A DNA stretch of 6,936 nt from Clostridiaceae bacterium (GTDB taxonomy: Bacteria; Bacillota; Clostridia; Acetivibrionales; DTU013). Position 1 is the first letter of the stretch; every line of letters starts with the position of its first letter. The notes below the pieces were generated by a model. It was not told the origin of the DNA, did no database searches, and was given only the letters and a program-made list of their open reading frames with translations. Shown piece after piece: positions 1 to 6,030 of the stretch. The stretch lies in contig JAAZKL010000203.1 in NCBI GenBank assembly GCA_012799845.1, positions 1 to 6,936 of the forward strand, read 5' to 3'. The position numbers and the translations under genes are program-made.

Positions 1-72
1 GATGTCCAATTAAGAGGTAAATATCTGACTGATGTCTAATTAAGGGCTGTATATCAAATTGATATCCAATAA
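1..72. repeat. Three imperfect 30-bp direct repeats at the left edge
   Basis: Units begin at 1, 31 and 61 with GATGTCCAATTAAG, GATGTCTAATTAAG and GATATCCAATAATT. The first two share their first 15 bases except for one position, and the third is truncated and diverged. The exact 30-bp spacing argues for a real array that probably began left of the window. Multiple short direct repeats of this kind are known at the ends of some insertion sequences, notably the IS21 family, where transposase binds them. No transposase is visible here, so a decayed IS end is only an inference. The array runs into the ribosome binding site of the rubredoxin-like gene and probably contributes its promoter. Confidence 0.6.
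51..65. promoter_or_regulatory. Palindrome (7-1-7) upstream of the rubredoxin-like gene
   Basis: ATATCAA, one central A, and TTGATAT form a perfect 7-1-7 inverted repeat about 28 bp before the start codon. The 7-1-7 spacing is that of FUR-superfamily operators (Fur, PerR, Zur), but the bases do not match any of their consensus sites. It sits across the junction of repeat units 2 and 3, so it may be chance sequence within the repeat. It is a candidate operator only. Confidence 0.25.
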
Positions 73-76
73 TTAT

Positions 77-83
77 GAAAGGG
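77..83 (+). promoter_or_regulatory. Ribosome binding site of the rubredoxin-like gene
   Basis: GAAAGGG, followed by TGAT, lies 9 nt before the ATG at 93. It resembles the anti-16S core with a 2-nt deletion and supports that start. Confidence 0.6.
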
Positions 84-92
84 TGATAGTCG

Positions 93-428
93 ATGAAGAA
101 ACTCTGGAGATGCAGTGTGTGCGGGTTTGTACATGCGGGAGACGAGGCGCCTGATGCCTGTCCGAAATGCGGTGCGCCCAAGGAGAAGTTTATCGGACTC
201 AGCGATGAAGAGGCTGAAAAGATCCACAAATCTGAAAGGACGAATGACATCCACATGGAGATCGTCGGGCTTGCTGAGAGGATCTCAGCACTGGCTCAGG
301 AGGGTATCGAAATCGATCTGGATCCACCGTGCGTAGCGCTGTTCAAGGCAGCAATCAAGGAAGCAAGAGTGATCAAGCAGAGATCCAAGGCGGAAATGGA
401 AGGCCATATGAAGAAGGGCAAGTGGTGA
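93..428 (+). CDS. Rubredoxin-like small iron protein (111 aa)
   Basis: A small soluble cytoplasmic protein with an N-terminal rubredoxin-like iron knuckle. Residues 5-33 read WRCSVCGFVHAGDEAPDACP and then KCGAPKEKF. Cysteines 7, 10, 23 and 26 form two CxxC pairs that would hold one Fe(SCys)4 centre. The short 12-residue spacing between the pairs is that of the C-terminal domain of rubrerythrin, not of classical 52-residue rubredoxin. Residues 45-111 look helical and end in a basic tail, KAEMEGHMKKGKW. As I recall, clostridial rubredoxin-domain proteins of about 110 aa share such a tail. The likely role is electron transfer in an anaerobe, for example in peroxide or oxygen defence, but no partner gene is adjacent. 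The four-helix diiron domain of rubrerythrin is absent. The gene appears monocistronic, with no clear terminator after TGA. Confidence 0.85.
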   Translation: MKKLWRCSVCGFVHAGDEAPDACPKCGAPKEKFIGLSDEEAEKIHKSERTNDIHMEIVGLAERISALAQEGIEIDLDPPCVALFKAAIKEARVIKQRSKAEMEGHMKKGKW

Positions 429-556
429 TAGGATAGACAGGGAACCAGGAAACCAAGTAAGCAAGGATACAAGGAATCAGGTAAGCAAGTAAGCAAGTAA
501 GCAAGGGTGCAAGGAAGCAGAAAAGCGAGGTAAACGGGGAAATAGTTGGGAAATAT
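429..556. repeat. Purine-rich low-complexity region with 8-bp tandem repeat GTAAGCAA
   Basis: The top strand here is strongly purine-biased. GTAAGCAA occurs three times head-to-tail at 481-504 and once more at 457-464, in a background of related AAGCAAGG, ACAAGGAA and CAGGAAAC words. The pattern suggests growth by replication slippage. No convincing gene is present. A short reading frame on the minus strand crosses it but starts inside the repeats, overlaps the rubredoxin-like gene and has no family signature. Confidence 0.7.
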
Positions 557-737
557 GGACCTGGGTGTACAAAAATTTAAGTGTTGTGTGTTACAAAAGG
601 TGTGGATAATGTAATTTGTCCAAAAACGGACAACATAATGCCGGATTTCTATGCATTATGGCAACCTACACAGTGGCCTGGACAAGGAAAATGCATGGAA
701 AAACACACAACAATCAAAATTTTGTACACCCAGGTCC
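557..737. mobile_element. 181-bp MITE-like element with 36-bp terminal inverted repeats
   Basis: The left arm (557-592, starting GGACCTGGGTGTAC) and the right arm (702-737, ending GTACACCCAGGTCC) are inverted repeats of equal length. By hand alignment they match at 33 of 36 positions, with the outer 18 bases perfect. The 109-bp interior has no gene and contains further hairpins: TTGTCC (616-621) with GGACAA (628-633), and CATAATGC (634-641) with GCATTATG (653-660), an 8-bp perfect stem. Size, long inverted ends and lack of coding fit a miniature inverted-repeat element mobilised in trans. I see no clean target-site duplication at its borders. A structured transcript is the alternative reading. 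Confidence 0.65.
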
Positions 738-805
738 GTTTCGTTCGTACACCCAGGTCCATTTTCGCTTGCACACCCAGGTTGCACACCCGAGTCCATT
801 TATTC
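724..805. repeat. Four tandem copies of the element tip (about 23 bp period)
   Basis: Copies start at 724, 747, 771 and 784. The first two read GTACACCCAGGTCC followed by about 9-10 T-rich bases. The third is shortened to 13 bp (GCACACCCAGGTT), and the fourth reads GCACACCCGAGTCC followed by ATTTATTC. The first copy is the tip of the right inverted repeat of the 181-bp element. The only opposite-orientation copy I see is the left tip at 557-570. Repeated tips of this kind fit transposase-binding sites or array growth by slippage. The array ends 3 bp before the stop codon of the leftward aminotransferase gene, so it occupies that gene's 3' flank. Confidence 0.7.
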
Positions 806-808
806 ATA

Positions 809-2020
809 TTACGACTGCCGGTCACCAGGGTAAATCCTGTCGAGTACCCTTGACAGGATATCTATCATCTCGTCGACATGTTGCTTCATTACGATCAGTG
901 GAGGCATGAGCCGGATGGCCGATGGCCGGGGCGAATTGATGATCAGGCCTTCATCAAGGCATGCGGACACTATCTTTTCCCCGATCGGGTCAGGCAGATC
1001 GAATGCTGTAAGCAGGCCTTTTCCCCTTATATTTCTAAGCGGATATTTTTCCGACATCCCCTTAAGCCGCTCGATTATGTACTCTCCCATGATAGCGGCT
1101 CTGCCGGGCAGATCTCTTTCCAGCACTTCCCTTACGACAGCCATACCGACAGCCATTGCAAGCGGCTGACCGGTATAGGTCCCGCCCTGGTCGCCGGGAT
1201 CGAAGATATTGAGCCTTTCCTTTGCCAGCATTGCAGAGAGCGGGAAGCCTCCGCCAATTCCCTTGGCCAGCGTCATTATGTCGGGCTCGATGCCGTAATG
1301 CTGGTAAGCAAACATTTCGCCTGTCCTGCCTATGCCTGTCTGCACTTCGTCAAAGATCAGCAAAATACCTTTTTCATCACACAACCTGCGCAGTCCCTCG
1401 ATATATTTTTCATCTGCCAGGTTCACGCCGCCTTCGCCCTGAACAGGTTCGATCATGATAGCACATGTATTCTCATTTACTGCGGCTTCCGCTGCGTCGA
1501 TGTCATTGAACGGTACATGCACGAAACCGGGCAGTTTGGGCTTGAACAGATCCTCCCAATGCTTCTTGCCCGTGGCTGACATCATTGCAAGGGTGCGTCC
1601 GTGGAAGCTGTTGATGGTCGTGATGATCTCCCAGGCGCCGCCCAGGGATCCTGAGCCGTACTTCCTGGCCAGCTTAACGGCGCCTTCGTTGGCCTCCGCT
1701 CCGGTACTGGTGAAGAATACCCTGTCAAAACAGGATATATCGGTCAGAAGTTTTGCAAACTCGATCATTTGCCTGTTATAGAAGCTTGGGCTGGCATTGA
1801 CAAGCAGCGAGGACTGTTTGCTCAACGCGTCAGCTATTACGTCTGGGCAGTGGCCAAGGCAGTTGACAGCCCAGCCGCCGATGAAATCCAGGTACTTTTT
1901 GCCATCCGTATCCCAGAGATACATCCCCTGGCCTTTTTCCATCACTATATCCGGCCGTATTGCTGTGAAAAGAATGGACCTGCCGGCCTGCTCCAACAAT
2001 TCCGCTGTACTTTTTTGCAT
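809..2020 (-). CDS. Class III PLP aminotransferase, acetylornithine/ornithine aminotransferase type (403 aa)
   Basis: A cytosolic fold-type I PLP enzyme that transfers an amino group, typically from the omega position of an ornithine-, lysine- or GABA-like substrate to 2-oxoglutarate. Numbered from the chosen start, the signatures are STGAEAN (105-111, phosphate loop), FHGRT (139-143), EPVQGEGG (191-198), FDEVQTGIGRTG (223-234, with D224 at the pyridine nitrogen), TLAKGIGGG with Schiff-base Lys253, and GGTYTGQPLA (279-288, phosphate contact from the partner subunit). The C-terminus has IRLMPPL (369-375). Length equals that of ArgD. GQP replaces the usual GNP, and no arginine-biosynthesis gene is near, so the exact substrate and the symbol argD are left open. 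The start at 2020 is chosen for its strong ribosome binding site. A frame extension to 2092 would overlap the upstream gene. It is the second gene of an operon, 37 bp after the transglutaminase-like gene. Confidence 0.9.
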   Translation of the reverse strand: MQKSTAELLEQAGRSILFTAIRPDIVMEKGQGMYLWDTDGKKYLDFIGGWAVNCLGHCPDVIADALSKQSSLLVNASPSFYNRQMIEFAKLLTDISCFDRVFFTSTGAEANEGAVKLARKYGSGSLGGAWEIITTINSFHGRTLAMMSATGKKHWEDLFKPKLPGFVHVPFNDIDAAEAAVNENTCAIMIEPVQGEGGVNLADEKYIEGLRRLCDEKGILLIFDEVQTGIGRTGEMFAYQHYGIEPDIMTLAKGIGGGFPLSAMLAKERLNIFDPGDQGGTYTGQPLAMAVGMAVVREVLERDLPGRAAIMGEYIIERLKGMSEKYPLRNIRGKGLLTAFDLPDPIGEKIVSACLDEGLIINSPRPSAIRLMPPLIVMKQHVDEMIDILSRVLDRIYPGDRQS

Positions 2021-2026
2021 ATCGTT

Positions 2027-2035
2027 CTCCTCCTC
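2027..2035 (-). promoter_or_regulatory. Ribosome binding site fixing the aminotransferase start
   Basis: On the minus strand GAGGAGGAG lies 6 nt before the ATG at 2020. It settles the start at residue MQKSTAELL rather than the longer frame that begins inside the upstream gene. Confidence 0.85.
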
Positions 2036-2057
2036 GATCGTAAAATGAAGTAATTGG

Positions 2058-2831
2058 TCATACTTCACCAGGCAGATTATGTATGAGGTCATATATTGTT
2101 TTTGACTTATTCAGGGCCTCAACAACATTATGCGCCGGTTCGGCGTAAATAATCAAGCCGTCTTCTTCTCCAAGTTCCGGTCTCACCGGGAAAGCGAGCA
2201 ACTCCTTATTGGTTGAGAACTGCGCGTTAACACCGTCATGGTTGCCCCTGGCATCCAGCCGTATCCATTTCCCCAAGCTGTATAAATATACGGCGCTTAC
2301 CGCATGAAGGACCAGGGCAGGGTCCTCATCACTGAACCGCAGCTTCTGGTAGTAAAAGCCCGCCGGGATGCCTGCGATCCTCAGCAGGGCCGCAAGCAGG
2401 TGGGATTTTGCATAGCATATGCCGTGACCGTTAAGCAGTACGTCCGATGCCTTGCAGGACACCCGGGAGACCGGCTTGCCGGATCTGAGCAGGTCAAAGG
2501 AATGGGGGAACGCATCCCTCACATATTCGAATGCGGCTCGGACATATGCAGCTTCGCTGTATCCTGCCGCCTGCTCAGAGCAGCCTGTATATGCCAGGTA
2601 TTCATCTCCATACATCTGTGTGGTATACTCATCAAAGCTCCCATGTGCGTCTTTATAATATTTCTCTGATGCAGTATACTCCGACATGCCGTACTCCACT
2701 GGAACGCCGGCATTTTTCATCACATCTGTTCCCAGCTTTTCCGCCGCCGCTCTGACAAGGTCATGTCCAAAGTCGATGATATCGGTCATTTGCAGATATT
2801 TGCCCATATCGTCGGTTTCAGGCTTCAGCAT
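2058..2831 (-). CDS. Transglutaminase-like (papain-fold) protein (257 aa)
   Basis: A soluble protein with a bacterial transglutaminase-like core. The triad is visible in order: Cys139 in LNGHGICYAKSHLLAALLR at the head of a helix, His176 in LHAVSAVYL, and Asp193 in WIRLDARGN. The family is a papain-like thiol fold; in bacteria it more often acts as an amidase or protease than as a protein cross-linker. The glycine-rich region before the Cys and the RIAGIPAGFYYQKL strand after it are typical. The first 90 residues are rich in Tyr, Asp and Glu and I do not recognise them. There is no signal peptide or membrane segment, so it is probably cytoplasmic. The start at 2831 is backed by GAGGAAG at 2841-2847, 9 nt upstream, and by a promoter at 2867-2895. 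It is the first gene of an operon with the aminotransferase. Substrate is unknown. Confidence 0.8.
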   Translation of the reverse strand: MLKPETDDMGKYLQMTDIIDFGHDLVRAAAEKLGTDVMKNAGVPVEYGMSEYTASEKYYKDAHGSFDEYTTQMYGDEYLAYTGCSEQAAGYSEAAYVRAAFEYVRDAFPHSFDLLRSGKPVSRVSCKASDVLLNGHGICYAKSHLLAALLRIAGIPAGFYYQKLRFSDEDPALVLHAVSAVYLYSLGKWIRLDARGNHDGVNAQFSTNKELLAFPVRPELGEEDGLIIYAEPAHNVVEALNKSKTIYDLIHNLPGEV

Positions 2832-2866
2832 AACAGAACACTTCCTCAGACTAAGTTATGATTATA

Positions 2867-2895
2867 ATTATACACACAAATGAATAAATATGCAA
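2867..2895 (-). promoter_or_regulatory. Sigma-A-like promoter of the transglutaminase/aminotransferase operon
   Basis: On the minus strand a perfect TATAAT (2867-2872) lies 17 bp from TTGCAT (2890-2895), which is a weak -35. Transcription would start near 2860, giving a leader of about 29 nt that contains the ribosome binding site at 2841-2847. The TATAAT is part of a 10-bp palindrome, TATAATTATA (2863-2872). Confidence 0.6.
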
Positions 2896-2919
2896 TAGTC
2901 ATGGTTTTTATCAAAGCAT

Positions 2920-2949
2920 TTTTCAGAAAAAATGGTATTATGTTATAAG
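2920..2949 (+). promoter_or_regulatory. Possible promoter of the metallopeptidase gene
   Basis: Two overlapping options are visible. One is TTTTCA (2920-2925) with TATAAG (2944-2949) at 18 bp spacing and a TGT extension. The other is an extended -10, TGGTATTAT (2933-2941), without a clear -35. The second leaves a more comfortable leader of about 24 nt before the ATG. The site lies about 50 bp from the divergent operon promoter, so the two could share regulation. Confidence 0.35.
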
Positions 2950-2956
2950 TAACTGC

Positions 2957-2965
2957 GGAGGTGAT
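2957..2965 (+). promoter_or_regulatory. Strong ribosome binding site of the metallopeptidase gene
   Basis: GGAGGTGAT is an almost complete complement of the 16S rRNA 3' end, 6 nt before the ATG at 2972. It fixes that start. Confidence 0.9.
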
Positions 2966-2971
2966 GTTATC

Positions 2972-4069
2972 ATGCGTTCCGACACGCAGAGAAATGTATC
3001 TTTTGCTAATGCATTCGGCAACGTCGAACCTGTGCGGAAAACTATAAACGGGCTCAATATCATGGTGGATCCGCGTATGGAACTGCTGGCGGCAGTTCAG
3101 TTCATGAGCGGGTATAATGACAGGACGTACCTTCTGACCAATGAGCAGTTCAGCTATAAAAACGACATGTCGGAATATTTCAGGAACTTCAGATCCCATG
3201 CTGCAGTGAAGTACTTCGATACACTCAGCAGCAAATACAATTTTACATATGACGCACCTCCCGCGGCAACTCTGTATGTTACCGCGCAATATGACGAGAC
3301 GGGGAATTTCGGATTTAGTGAGTACCTTATAAATCGAACGGGCATAGACAAACTTGACAAGTTTGCGCGGTATTTACTGCAATTTTCGGCGGATACGGAT
3401 TTCAGCCGCTTTTACAATGAGCACATGGATTTTTATGAAGAAGTGGTTGAAAGAACTGCGGCTGTAATGGAAGATGATCTTATAGGAGACATCGAAAACT
3501 ACTATGGAATAAAGCAAAACAGTTATAACATCATATTGGTGCCCATGTTCCATCCGGGAGGCTTTGCTTCGAGACTTGAGAACAAGGACGGCAGTTTTGA
3601 TATATACAGCATCCAGGGCCCGTTGGGCGCAGATGGAGACATTCCTGTATTTGGGACTGCCGGGAGTTTCGGGGACCTGGTATATCACGAGTTCGGCCAT
3701 TCCTTTGTGAACCCGCTCACAGAAAAATACAGGGATGAAGTGAATAAACATCAAAAACTGTACGAACCAATAGCTGACAAGATGGGATCGGGATCGAACG
3801 CATACGGGAGTTGGGAGACCTGTGTGAACGAACACATAGTCAGGGCTGTCACCGCGCGACTCCTGCTCACCCATGAAGGCGGGGAAATTTACCTGAAAAC
3901 GCTGGACCAGGAAAGAGCGAAAGGCTTTTATTATATAAACGACATTTGCAAAAAACTGGAAGAGTTCGAGGCGAACCGCGAAAAATTCGGCAGCTTTGAA
4001 GAGTTTTACCCGGAACTGGAAAATGTGCTCAAGAACTTGAGTGAAAGGGAACCTGGAGATGGCTGTTAA
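2972..4069 (+). CDS. DUF4932-like zinc metallopeptidase (365 aa)
   Basis: Probable zincin-type metalloprotease. The key motif is VYHEFGHSFVNPLTEKY (residues 238-254). His239 and His243 are predicted zinc ligands and Glu240 the catalytic base. The helix SWETCVNEHIVRAVTARL (280-297) lies about 40 residues on and offers Glu282 or Glu287 as third ligand, as in gluzincins. The N-terminal VDPRMELLAAVQFMSGY (32-48) and the HEFGHSFVNP block together match my memory of the DUF4932 family, which has no well-established function. That assignment needs a profile search. No signal peptide or transmembrane segment is seen, so the protein is probably cytoplasmic, unlike many secreted zincins. The last 40 residues are charged and helical (KKLEEFEANREKFGSFEEF). 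It is divergent from the transglutaminase operon. The following ATPase frame begins at or shortly after its stop, so the two are probably co-transcribed. No terminator is seen between them. Confidence 0.75.
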   Translation: MRSDTQRNVSFANAFGNVEPVRKTINGLNIMVDPRMELLAAVQFMSGYNDRTYLLTNEQFSYKNDMSEYFRNFRSHAAVKYFDTLSSKYNFTYDAPPAATLYVTAQYDETGNFGFSEYLINRTGIDKLDKFARYLLQFSADTDFSRFYNEHMDFYEEVVERTAAVMEDDLIGDIENYYGIKQNSYNIILVPMFHPGGFASRLENKDGSFDIYSIQGPLGADGDIPVFGTAGSFGDLVYHEFGHSFVNPLTEKYRDEVNKHQKLYEPIADKMGSGSNAYGSWETCVNEHIVRAVTARLLLTHEGGEIYLKTLDQERAKGFYYINDICKKLEEFEANREKFGSFEEFYPELENVLKNLSEREPGDGC

Positions 4070-4244
4070 CGCCTGGATTGCCGGGGGCTGACATATTGTA
4101 GATATTCTGACCGATTATGTGGCGGCTAGAGGAGAAGAGGTATCTGCTTCAGGCAACTATACCAGCAAAGAAGGCGGCAATTGGAGTTTTGACTGAGGAA
4201 CCGGTATTGGTGAGAATGAACTCCAGAACAGGTTCAGGGATTTT
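4059..4244 (+). pseudogene. Upstream in-frame extension of the ATPase gene, interrupted by two TGA codons
   Basis: The ATPase frame continues upstream as FRDFL (4233-4247), GTGIGENELQNR (4197-4232), a TGA at 4194, then 34 sense codons including VDILTDYVAARGEEVSASG, a TGA at 4089, and MAVNAWIAGG from an ATG at 4059. That ATG overlaps the peptidase stop by 11 nt and has AAAGGGA 8 nt upstream, a typical operon-coupled start. The residues look protein-like, and both stops would be one C-to-T change from CGA. This suggests a former N-terminus of about 62 residues lost to nonsense mutations. The alternative is that this is ordinary spacer and the protein starts at the TTG at 4245. I recognise no domain in the fragment. 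Confidence 0.4.
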
Positions 4245-5810
4245 TTGTTTGAGCGGGATTTGTTCGGGATCGCGTCGCCTCTCAACAATGATACATATTT
4301 TTACGGCCAGGACAGGATGAACCTGATATCTTCGCTTTATGGAAAGTATAAACAGGGCGAACAGGCAGGGCTGTTTGGCCTGAGAAGGATAGGCAAGACT
4401 TCCGTCCTCAACCTTTTGCAGATACGCATAGAGCAGGACGGAGGAGCTGTAGTATATTTTGACTGTTCGCAGTATCATCACCAGAGATGGAGTTCCTTTT
4501 TACATCAGATAGTGATTGAGATCGAGAAAAAATATAAAAAGGTACAGACTGAAGACGACAAAACCATGATCCCTGAAGATTTCAGCCTGCCAAAACCTGC
4601 ATCGAGGTATTCCGAGGCAAAAGCTGCAAAAAGCTTCGAAGAAGATATTGCTGCACTAAGTGATGTCCTTGGCGCCAGGATACTCCTGATTTTTGATGAA
4701 GTTGAAAATATCAGCTATACAACTTCCCCGTCTGAAAACTGGAAGACGGGGAACGATGCGCTCTTCTTCTGGCAATCGATCAGATCGATAATCCAAACCA
4801 ACAACACACTTTTTTCATTCATAATTGCAGGTGTAAACCCCAAATGTGTAGAGCTGAGCCAGATAAACGGATACGACAATCCGATATTCGGAATGCTGAG
4901 GCCGCAATACGTGACGCTTTTCAATCTTCAGGATGTAAAAAACATGGTTTCAGGGATCGGCGGCCATTCGGGTCTGTATTTTGATGAAGAGATATATTCC
5001 AAGCTGGTGGAAGATTATGGAGGCCATCCATTCCTTATTCGCCAGGTTTGCAGCCGCATAAACACCGAATTGCTCGAAAGAGGCGAAGAACGTCCATATA
5101 CGGTTTCCAAATACAGTTACCAGAAAAATGCTGAAAACTATCGGCTGGAGATGGCCGGAGTGATCGAGCAGATATTGGGTGTGCTCGAAACTTACTATCC
5201 TGAAGAGTTTGAGTTGCTTAAAAGACTGGCGATAGATGGACGGACCGCTTTCAAGAAAGTGCTTGGAGGCAGGGAAAATGCAATTGTGCATTTGCTTGGC
5301 TATTGCCTGATCGAGAGGGTGGAAGATGATTACTTTGTCAGGATCAAATCTATTGAAGATTATCTGAAGAACAAGTATTACTATGAAAAAACAGCGACTA
5401 CACAGGATCAGATCCGTGAAGAAGTCCGCTCGAGGCGTGAAAGGATAGAGTTGATACTGCGCGATATCGTGTTCCATAATATGCAGAGCCAATACGGCAA
5501 GAAAGCTAAAGAAAGGCTGACGACTTATATTTCAGGGACGAACGATCAAACACAGTTGAAACGTATGCGTGATGTGCCCTTCAACCAGGCATTGAAGGAG
5601 CTTTACTTCAACCAGTTGAAATTCATAATGGGCAAGGACTGGAAAATGTATCAGAATATTTTCCCGGACAAGGTCAAGTTTGAGCAGTTTTTTGATGTGA
5701 TAAACAATAACAGGATCGACGCACATGCAAAAGATATCGATGAAGAAGACTACGCGGTCCTTCAGATAGCATTTAAATATTTTGAGAAAGCTTTGAGCGA
5801 CTATTTATAA
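4245..5810 (+). CDS. STAND/ATPase_2-like P-loop ATPase with HEPN-like C-terminus (521 aa as called)
   Basis: Cytoplasmic P-loop ATPase. Walker A is GLRRIGKTS (45-53, with Lys51 and Thr52). Walker B is RILLIFDEVEN (145-155, with Asp151 and Glu152). FSFIIAGVNPK (190-200) is a sensor-1-like strand with Asn198. GGHPFLIRQVCSRI (259-272) resembles the Gly-x-Pro helix of STAND and archaeal-type ATPases. A winged-helix-like segment follows (about 318-378). The helical C-terminus (about 395-521) contains NNNRIDAHAKDIDEEDY (487-503). This resembles the RNxxAH motif of HEPN domains, but with Arg and Asn swapped, so nuclease activity is doubtful. The TTG start at 4245 has only a weak AGGG site, 5 nt upstream. 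The first Met in this frame, at 4317, would remove the block LFGIASPLNNDTYFYGQD, which looks conserved. The true start may have lain upstream. It is probably the second gene of an operon with the metallopeptidase. Confidence 0.75.
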   Translation: MFERDLFGIASPLNNDTYFYGQDRMNLISSLYGKYKQGEQAGLFGLRRIGKTSVLNLLQIRIEQDGGAVVYFDCSQYHHQRWSSFLHQIVIEIEKKYKKVQTEDDKTMIPEDFSLPKPASRYSEAKAAKSFEEDIAALSDVLGARILLIFDEVENISYTTSPSENWKTGNDALFFWQSIRSIIQTNNTLFSFIIAGVNPKCVELSQINGYDNPIFGMLRPQYVTLFNLQDVKNMVSGIGGHSGLYFDEEIYSKLVEDYGGHPFLIRQVCSRINTELLERGEERPYTVSKYSYQKNAENYRLEMAGVIEQILGVLETYYPEEFELLKRLAIDGRTAFKKVLGGRENAIVHLLGYCLIERVEDDYFVRIKSIEDYLKNKYYYEKTATTQDQIREEVRSRRERIELILRDIVFHNMQSQYGKKAKERLTTYISGTNDQTQLKRMRDVPFNQALKELYFNQLKFIMGKDWKMYQNIFPDKVKFEQFFDVINNNRIDAHAKDIDEEDYAVLQIAFKYFEKALSDYL

Positions 5811-5861
5811 ATCTGACAGGTATAGGTTGATATGGATTTAGCATGGTACAGTCAATATTGC

Positions 5862-5883
5862 ATCGGCAACATCATTTGCTGAT
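5862..5883 (+). other. Hairpin in the ATPase-purC interval
   Basis: ATCGGCAA (5862-5869) pairs with TTGCTGAT (5876-5883) around a 6-nt loop, giving 8 bp with one G-U. TCAA/TTGA (5852-5855 and 5889-5892) could extend it. The T-rich tract that follows is interrupted, so it is at best a weak terminator for the ATPase operon. Confidence 0.3.
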
Positions 5884-5900
5884 ATTGCTTGATAGGTTTC

Positions 5901-5930
5901 TTGATTTTAGTAATTGCTATTCTGTATAAT
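5901..5930 (+). promoter_or_regulatory. Sigma-A-like promoter of the purC gene
   Basis: TTGATT (5901-5906) and a perfect TATAAT (5925-5930) are separated by 18 bp. Transcription would begin near 5937 and give a leader of about 94 nt. This makes purC an independent transcription unit. Confidence 0.6.
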
Positions 5931-5968
5931 TATGAATGTTAAAATCTAAAATAATCAGCTTTTTTGTC

Positions 5969-6005
5969 GCGGCGGCAACAGATCCAAACGATCATCCGCT
6001 GCCGC
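5969..6005 (+). promoter_or_regulatory. GC-rich leader hairpin before purC
   Basis: GCGGCGGC (5969-5976) pairs with GCTGCCGC (5998-6005), 8 bp with one G-U. The two GATC words inside the loop (5981-5984 and 5990-5993) can pair with each other. No T-run follows, so it is not an intrinsic terminator. It lies about 25 nt before the start codon and could affect translation. It does not show the conserved elements I would expect of a purine riboswitch. Confidence 0.4.
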
Positions 6006-6030
6006 AGCAGAAACAGAATGGGGAATTGCC

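Noticed and set aside
581..909. Small plus-strand reading frames of 60-97 residues
   Set aside because: They run through the inverted-repeat element and tip array into the antisense of the aminotransferase; composition comes from the repeats.
878..1579. 233-residue reading frame on the plus strand
   Set aside because: It lies antisense within the aminotransferase, whose motifs are unambiguous, and has no ribosome binding site or family signature.
2021..2092. 24-residue N-terminal extension of the aminotransferase
   Set aside because: It overlaps the end of the upstream gene, lacks a good ribosome binding site and does not resemble the family, while GAGGAGGAG precedes the start at 2020.
3374..3874. 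166-residue reading frame on the minus strand
   Set aside because: It is antisense to the metallopeptidase gene across its HEFGH region and shows no domain signature.
4089..4196. TGA recoded as Trp or Gly in the ATPase frame
   Set aside because: TGA ends the rubredoxin-like, transglutaminase-like and PurC genes at sensible lengths, and Trp is encoded by TGG in several genes.
4194..4235. Selenocysteine insertion at the TGA, with GAACC/GGTTC as a SECIS stem
   Set aside because: The stem is only 5 bp with a 28-nt loop, no redox motif surrounds the codon, and a second TGA would also need explaining.
5951..5966. Intrinsic terminator at the T-run 5960-5965
   Set aside because: No stable stem precedes the T-run, and it lies downstream of the likely purC transcription start.
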